Source: Erythrocercus mccallii (Eukaryota; Chordata; Aves; Passeriformes; Dicruridae). Taken from it: DNA of 64,000 bases. This document shows, one piece after another, positions 29,601 through 38,600 of this stretch (its first letter is position 1; each line of letters starts with the position of its first letter). The notes below the pieces were generated by a model, which was given only the letters and a program-made list of their open reading frames with translations, ran no database searches and had not been told where the DNA came from. The stretch covers positions 270,996-334,995 of the forward strand of contig VZRG01000733.1 in the NCBI GenBank assembly GCA_013397435.1. The letters run 5' to 3'. Position numbers and translations under genes: made by a program.

Positions 29601-32600
29601 TTGACGTTGGATATTAGAAAAAATTTCTTCACAGAAAGGGTGGTCAGACACTGGAACAGGTTGTCTGGGGAAGTGATGGAGTCATCAACCTCGGAACCAT
29701 TTAAAAGACTAGATATGGCACTTAGGGACATGGTTTAGTGGTAGAATTGGCAGTGTTAGGTTAATGTTTGTATCTGGTTTGTGTGGCAAGGTTTTGGTTG
29801 GCAGGGGGTTATAGAAGTTTTTGTAAGAACTGCCAAAAGTTTTTTTAAGAACTCCCATGTCTAAGAGAGCCCGTGCCAGCTGGCTCCAACAGAGACTCCC
29901 TGCTGGCCAAGGCCAAGCCCCTAAATGACTGTTTCCTCTGGGAAACAGATTTAGGAAAAGGAGAAAAACCCCTTCATAACAGCATCTGCAGCTGAAGAAA
30001 GGAGTGGGAATATGTACAAGTCTGCAGACACCAAGGTCAGTGGAGAAGGAGGGGGAAGAAATGCTCCAGACACAGGAGTAGAGATTCCCCAGCAGCCTGT
30101 GGTGCAGCCCATGGTGAGCCAGGCTGTCCCCTTGCAGCCCATGGAGGACCCCACATCAGAGCAGCTGGATGTGCCCTGAAGGAGGCTGTGATCCCATGGG
30201 AAACCCACACTGGAGCAGACTCCTGGCAGGACCTATGATGCCATGGAAAGATGAGCCCACTCTGCAGCAGGTTTGCCAGGACTTGTGAACCCATGGCAGA
30301 CCATGCTGGAGCGGCCTCCTCTTGAAGGACTGCACCCCATGGAAGGGACCCACACTGCAGCAGTTCCTGAAGAGTTGCAGCCCATGGAAAGGACTTGCAC
30401 TGGGTAAGTTAATTAAAAACTCTTCCATGGGAGCAACCCCACCCTGGTGCAAGGGCAGAATGTGGAGAGTTCTGACCCGGAGGAAGGAGTGGCAGAGACA
30501 ATGTGTGATGAAGTGACTCAATCCCTATTCCCTGTGCCACTGTGGGAAGGGGGTGGTGAAAACTGGAAGTGAAGCTGAGCCTGGGAAGAAGGGAGTGATG
30601 GGGAGAAGAAGTTTTAAGATTTAGATTTACTTCCCATTACCCTTCTCTGATTTGACTGGTAATAAATTAAACTAAATTCCCCAATTGGAGTCTGTTTTGC
30701 CCATGACGGTAGTTGATGAGTGATCTCTCCCTACACTTATCTTGACCCTTTTGCTGCATCTTCCCTCCCCTGTCCACTTGAGAAGGGGAGTGACAAGGCA
30801 GCTCTGATGGGCACCTGGTGTCCAGCCAGGATCAATCCACCAGACGTTTGGACTCAATGATCTTAGAGGTATTTTCCAACGCAAACAATTCTGTGCTTGT
30901 ATATTTGAAATTTTATCTGCATAACATATGCTAGAGAGATTGCTTGCTTCTGTTAGTGTTTTCATCTCCTAATCAAATCAAGGCAACATTAACATATTCC
31001 AAGTAAGTTTGGTTTGGATAAAGGCTTTCCTTTGTATCTATGCAGCAAAGACATACTGAGCTGCCTTCAAGCAGCAATCACAGAACAAATTGATAGTTTA
31101 AGTAGCAAATCATTTTTCACAGCTAATCTTCAAATTTAAAATGACTTGAAGAGATTATACACGTGGAGCAAATATGCTATTCAACAGTGTTCTTATATGT
31201 CTCTCAAGAACATCTGGTGATGAACATTGTCAGCCAAGATATCAGTATAGCTGTTGAGTCCAATTCAGTATGTCAATTCCTAATCTTATTAAGTGGCTTT
31301 TGAAACCTTAAAAGTACTTTGCACCATCTGTGTTCCCCAGGAATTTCATGATAAATTGAAGCTGGATAATAACCCTCTACTGAATCCTCACTTATGCTAC
31401 CTTGTTGATCCCTGTACAACATACCTCTGTACCATACTCCTGGAGCATCCATCATTAATCACAAAATCCAGCCACTGCCACTTTGTGAAGCTGTGGCTAA
31501 GGAGGACTAACAGACATAACCAGGGATTTTCAATGGTTCTAAAGTTTTAAGGCAGTGGGCAGAGAAAAAAAATAGTAAAAGTGTCATTAAAAGAACTAAG
31601 AAATAACCTAAATTTCAAGGGAAGTTTTCACACTGAAAAACAGAATTATATCTTATTTAAACCTCAACAGCCCTATCAAGTTAGCTACACTGGTTAAAAA
31701 AAAGTATAATTGAATATGCTAAGTATATTTTTTAATAATTTCATGTACAGGGGAAAAAACCCAAACCAGTCAGAAGTACTTTTTTGTATGATTAGTTTAT
31801 ACAGTTCTGTTTCAGCTTCTATCAGCTAAAGTTATGGGCATTCTTAAAAGAAATTAATTTCTTTCAAGCCTTGTAGCCCTGGAAAGCTATTTTTAGCTTA
31901 CACATCAAAACATACACAACCTTTTATAGCTGAGTCTTTTATGCCAGACTCACGTGCATTAATGGAAACTCAGAGTGGTGCAAATATTACAAACATATGC
32001 AGTATTTAAGAGGAATATAATCAAGTCCAGCATGTTTGAAGCTCCACTTATTTTAGCATTAGGCATATACACTTCAAATCATTGCAAAAGTAGCTGTACC
32101 TTTCAGAGTTTCTCTATGGCTTCCTTGTTCACCTGCATGAACATATGACTATTGCCTGTGAACCCTTCTGACCTAACCTATCAAATTCCTACTACATTCA
32201 TTTTCAAGAGGTTCCCAGAAATATTTATGTGAGTGAACCACATTTTATCCTCACAAAAGGATATCCCATATCAGTTCCTGAAAGCAGTAAAAAATGCACT
32301 TGATGCCTTTCCATCTGTTTCAAATTTGAAGGAATGGAATGTGACATTACAGAAAAACAGTTAATGAGAGTGGCAACATTTAACCTGCATTTTTACTAAA
32401 ATACCAAAAAAGTTTAAATCCAGTTAGATGAAGACCAACATGTTTGTTCCCATAAAGCAGGAGCCCCATATTTGGAATTAGGGCATACCTGTGAGTGACA
32501 TCAGTTAATGATGCTCATGCATTCCTTGCAAAGACATGCCTCAGGAACTCATGCCCAAGTTGTTCCTTCTATTCTTGCACCTGAAAGCTGCTGTTGGCAG

Positions 32601-35600
32601 AGCATGCCAACACGTAAAGCACTACATAAGCACTGATAATGTGGCTGGGTATTTCCAGTGTCAAGACTGAGCCTGCTGATAAACATTTCACAGTTCTTAG
32701 ATGCGGGTGCAGTGTTTGGAAACTGAAAATCTGCCTGAGATTCAGCACACACATTCAGCCTTGCCCCACCCTTAATGCCCATTGGATGAGGATTCAATGT
32801 CTGAGCTGAAACAGAGCCCCGGCATGTTTCAAGGTCAATCAGATGGTTACAGAGAGGCTCGGAGAATAGGAAAGGACCTAGCATTTATGCATGCCCAAAA
32901 TTATTTCATTAATTAGTTTTCATTGGCCACCTTTCCCTTCCACATCCATAGACAAGAAACAAACATTGCATTAAAGTCTTTCAGAACTGCTGATCTTATC
33001 TCCTGGACACAGCATTTGAAGATGAGTGCAAGGGCTCTCGAGGAAAACAAAGACAACATAGCACAGAATAAACGTCCTGTAAAACTGTTCTCAAACTAAG
33101 GCAGGACTAACTTCTACATTAACAGGTGAAAAAAAGCAGCAGTATTTTACAGTAAGCACAAAGCTTTGTGTTTAGAAACAGATTCACTTCCATTGCTCCT
33201 ACTGCTTATCCTTCAAGTGGAGGATTTTTTTTTTTTATGAGGACAACAAACAATACAACATTCTATGCAAAAAACAGGAGGGGAAAAATTAAGTGCACAT
33301 GTCTAGTGTTCCATCTGTATTAACTTGCAAATACAAAAGTATAAACTAAATTATCACCAACATACTACACTAACCAACCTAAGAATTTTGATACCAACTT
33401 ACCAGTGATGTTGATAATTCAGTAGCATACTTTTTTTCAAAAAGTCTAATTTCTGTTTATCCTCTGGCTTTGTGGTATCATATGTTTTTGTACAAACAGA
33501 TTTACACGTCTCCTTCTTGTTGAATGTGAACTAAGAAAAATGAAAGACTCATGAGCAAAAAGATGGTAACAAATTGCCTTATTTCAGTATATAACAATTT
33601 CTCCTATACATTTCATTGCCTATACTATTATAATAAAAACACCTAACAAATTACTCAGACTAGGTACATTAACCCTCCAGAGGAGGTTTTTATATTGGTG
33701 TGTGCTATAAACCCCTCCTGTGCTCACTGTAGGAGCTCTACAGCAAGAGCTCCTTGTTACTGACTAAAACATGTTTTCTGCCATGATTTACCAGATAAGT
33801 CATTTGACCTCACAGCAGCCATGCTGTCACAGGCAGCTTCAATTGATAACTTTCTCTCCTACTACCTCTGCAGAACAGAACATGAGAGCTTCAGTCACCA
33901 GAAAAGACCAGCAAGCTAACACCATTTATAATTCTTCTGTTTTGTGGCTGCAGTATCTTCAGATCTGGTTCCAAGAAACAAGAGTGCTGAGTAGCAATAA
34001 TCAGGTTTTGTCAGATCCCAAAGAGAGAACATAACCTGCACAGCATTTCAGGCAGGCTACAGCTCCACAATGCAAAGCACACAGTTACAATTAGGTTAAA
34101 CTGACAGATTTCTATGGTGTGGAATTTCAGAGGCTGAAGCTTTCTCAGATAAAGCCCTTGTGAAAATCATCTTCAAGATTCTGATCTCCTTTGGTTTGAA
34201 TGCACACATGACCGAACCCTCCCTGTCAGAGAACAAACCCTGTAAGGAGATGGTTCTATCCTCTCTCCGAACAAGACTTGACCAAGATTTTCAGATGGAC
34301 GCTTCTTTCCTTCTGCTTGACAAAAATCAAACCTGAAGTAAAGATACAAAAATGAATAAAATATTCACATCTGCAAAAAATGTTCCCAAATCAACGTGTT
34401 CATCACAAGTAAAGAACTATACAGCAACTCCCTGTAGACAACGGTTTCTTCATTTACCCTGTGAAGTGTGAAAATCGCTATCCCGGTGATAGTGACTTTT
34501 TTGAAAATAAACCAGACGAAACAGAATCAACAATCAAATCTCTTCACCAGAACATTGTGATGTAAGTTTTTTTGAGTAACTAGAAGTTTCCTATTTGAAC
34601 AGGGATTTTAGACAATAATTAAATCTTCATCTAGAGTTATTATTAATAATGACTCTCAGAAAAAAAAAGCATGCAGGCCCAATTTTGGAATTTGAGTGAA
34701 ACTAAACAGTAAAATAAAATAACAGAGACAGCTCCCTTACAACAAACACTATTAAACAGGTTATTACAGTTTTATTCATCAACACATTTAATAGAACATC
34801 CTCCGCATTTTTCCAGTCTATTTTTAAATATATCACATTTGTCTTCTACAGTGTAGACATAATTGGTGCTTAAGCCCTTCAATATTAACATTCAAAATAT
34901 TCTTTACAGCAGAAACTACATAGTTGTACCAGGTACTGATACATTTTGTGCACTCCTATGATGTGTACAAAGAAAACATTTAACACCTCATTATGATAAT
35001 TGATGGGATGTTCGCACCTCATTACCACTTTAACTCATCTGGTATCGGCTACTAAAGACAGAGGTAATACTTTGATCTACAGTGACAACTAATGCAGTAA
35101 AGTATCACATATTTTAACCTTAAGTTACACAACAACAGTGACTCAACCTGCATGAGGGCCTATAAATCCATGCACTAAAGTATGAGCAAAGACAACTGAG
35201 ACAAAGGAAGCAATGTAGGCATCCATCTGCTCATTCAAAATTCCATATTTGTAAACTTACGTCAGTAAAATAAACAGCCATGCCTCAGTGGCACACTGCT
35301 GTAACAAGATGTAGATAATACTTTTAGGTAAATTAAATCCATCTTTTTGGAAAAACTGACAACTAAAATGGCACAAACAGTATAATGTACTTACGCAGTG
35401 TATTCGTAGGGGAGGACAGACTCAACTGAGTCAAGTCTGTTCACAAACAGCTCGATTCCAGACTGAAAGAACAGAGATAATCAGCAGTTATAGTTAAAGC
35501 ACTTCTTCAATTCCCATGGATATATAAAAATAGATTTGTTTGAATAAGGTTGAGGAAAGCTGAAAATGTAAGATTTGTGTAATCATACATCTTAATGTGT

Positions 35601-38600
35601 AATGAGCTATATCTGCTGGGAGCATAAGTAAAGCACTATCTAACCATCACAAAAGCAGTGACAACACGACAAAACCACTTAAAGGCTAACATAACCATTC
35701 CAACTACGAGATAGCAGGAAATCATGCACAAAAGTAATATCTTTAGACTCAAACATTGGCAGCTGTGCTAATGTACCAAGTTAGAGTCATATTAGTCATC
35801 ACCACAACTTTTGCGTAATGAAAGTCTTAAAAGAGCATGAAGAAAAGTGCAGATGAAACCAGTACGTCTCCTTGTAATTAAGATGCTCCACAATTTAATC
35901 AGTGTAGTAACTAAAAACTGAACTATGAGAATTTCAACCATGTGTTCAGACTGATAAAACATTTTAAGTTTGAACAGAATCTCTTCAAAGAGAAGGCAAG
36001 GATACTCACATTTACCTTCCTATAGAAGTTTTTCAGTAACACTATCAACTCATGAGTAAGAGCCTGAAATTCAGTCTACTGTGGTCTCAGCCTAGTTTGG
36101 TCTATATACATTAATTAAGATGGGCTAGCCCTCTTCTATGGAAAGGGAAAGGTCTCTCACTCTTCCCTCTTAGTCTCAAAATCCCTTCCCTTATTCTAGA
36201 CTTGCAGTTCCAATAAATTTCAAGCATTTGCATTACACTGCTTTTGGCAGTTATCTGCCTGCACAGTAAACCAATCCAACAAGCTTAAACAGCAAAAGGC
36301 TTATCAAAAAAAATTTTAAAGAGCAGTTCTTAGTATCACAGCAGGCTGTCCTCACTTCAGCTGAGATACAATTTTATTCTTAGTAGCTGGTACAGTGCTG
36401 TGTTTTGTATTCAATGAGCAAATAATGTGATAACACACTGAAGTTTTAGTTGTGGCTAAGTAGTTCTTACTCTGAGTCAAGGACTTTCCAGTTTCCCATG
36501 CTCTGGCAGCACAGAGGTGCACAAGAAGCTGGGAGGGAGCATGGCCAGGAGAAGCTGACCTGAACTGGCCAAAGCGTTGCTCCATACTGTGGAATACCAC
36601 ACTCAGTACATAAACTGTGAGAGTTGGTTGGAAGGGGATGATCACTGCTCTGGGATGGGCTGGGCATCCATCAGTGAGTGGTGACCCATTGTATTTTGCA
36701 ACTTGTTTCACCTGGGTTTTATTCCCCTCTCTCTCTCTTCTTTTCATTAAAATTATTATTATTATTGTTACTATCATTAGTAGTATGAGTATATTTACTT
36801 TATTTCAATCAAACTGTTCTAATTTCAACTCACAAATTACTTTCCCTCCCAATTCTCCTCACCATCTCACTGGGGTCAGCAGTGAACGAGCAGCTGTGTG
36901 GTTCTTAGTTGCCAGCTAGGGTTAAACCACAACACAAATTGAGCTGTCTTACTGTGTAAGAGCCGAAGAGCAAAACAAAGGTGAATGCCCTCAAGAACAA
37001 GCCCTCTCCCTTCCAACAGCAAGCCATCTATTTTCTTACCAACAGAAGAGCATTTCCTCCCTATGAAAATTCACTCAAGTTTAGCCAAACCAAGAAATTC
37101 TGGAGGAAAAGAAAAGATGGAAATGTTCACATGTATCTGTAGCTCAGATACTTCAGTTGGGTACTGTTTTACTGATATACTTTAGCTTTCCATGTGCAAG
37201 CCAGGATGCAGTCCTGGGAGACACAGGAAGTTCTGTGAGCTGTTAGCAAGACCCACTAAATGAAGACACACCTTGAGGCTCATCTTTCCCCTGCCCTAAG
37301 CCATGCAGACCTGCTGCTCACCTCTGGGTAGTGCACACTTGCCATAATTCTGGAAGCCACTTCAACTCCCTAACACAACAGGAAACTAGACTGGCAAAAA
37401 GTTGGATAGTTTCTTGCATGTTAAACTCAAAAAACCAACGTGTGACACAGCTGGGTCAATGCAGAGGACAGGAAGACATTGCCCAGGGGAAGACAGGAAT
37501 GAAATCTCTCACTCTCAGCAGCAGGGAATTAGACTGCCTCAGCTGGCCACAGAACCATGGCCTTAAACTAGCGACTTTTCACTGGCGGAGATTTACGTGA
37601 ATGCTGCAATTTTTCCTAAGAATTATACGCATTACTTCAGATCAGCGTATTTGATAAACCATTATCCATACAACACCAAAACCTTTTTGGAGCAATCAGT
37701 ATTTTTTTAAAACTGAGTAAGGATTCTTAATCTTCAGGCAAGAATTACTATTTAAGTCTGCATTGATCCCATTCCATTTCTGATGATATTCCAATCAAAA
37801 CCAGACGAAGCAGCCAAACTGAGTTTGCCCAAGCAGATTAGCAGGAAACTTGGAGGAAGGGGGAAAGCCATGGGTCTCACTGCTCTTAACTACACACCCC
37901 ATTAACAACATCTCATCCCATCTTACCAACACAGGAGATCACAGGGATCATAATAGACAAACAGTAGGTATTGAGACCTGGCATGTGGATCAAAATCCTC
38001 AAGCTGAGGAAAATTCACTACTGAGATTGCAATTAACAGTGATAACTGCAAGAAATCTGTGTGAAATGTAAAAAACAAAGCCTGTCCAAGGAAGCTTAAT
38101 TTTATCCACTTACATAAATGTGACACAGCAATAAACTGATCATATATTGTTTCTTCTTACCAAGGACCAGAGGACATTCGGCTGCAGACTACATGGAGAG
38201 AATTAGATATGACGAGTGCTTTAAACTTGTCCATATGCCTATGTTTAATATGGAAATTGATAAGAGGTGGCTAATTGTAGAAAGAATTTTTGCACTACTA
38301 CAGCTGTTGAGATGTTCAGCTGCCTGCTGGTGGTACACTCACATTATCCAAGTACCTCACTTCACATTTATTAAATGACAAATTCTCAGAAGACAAACAT
38401 TTTGTACGTGTTATATGAGGAATAAGAACGCAGAGACATCTGAGAAAGATGACCTCGTGTCTCAAAAGATAGTAGGCTACGTGGTCCACCTGACTTTAAA
38501 AAAATCTTTCTTCTTAAAACAGGAATAATCCAAACATAGCAATGGTTTTCAGCGATGTTGTGAAAAAACACAAACTGCAGCCTGTATTTAGCCTGTATTT

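Larger units (their letters stand above)
27803..33402 (-). other. TM9SF2: TM9SF2 intron 4
   Basis: The largest intron, 5.6 kb. It carries a CR1 copy in the orientation opposite to the gene, split by a 1.07-kb solo LTR (29.07-30.91 kb). The rest is AT-rich unique-looking sequence with nothing recognisable. Confidence 0.85.

Noticed and set aside
36352..36777. 141-codon minus-strand frame
   Set aside because: It lies almost wholly within the solo LTR and has no retroviral or cellular protein similarity.
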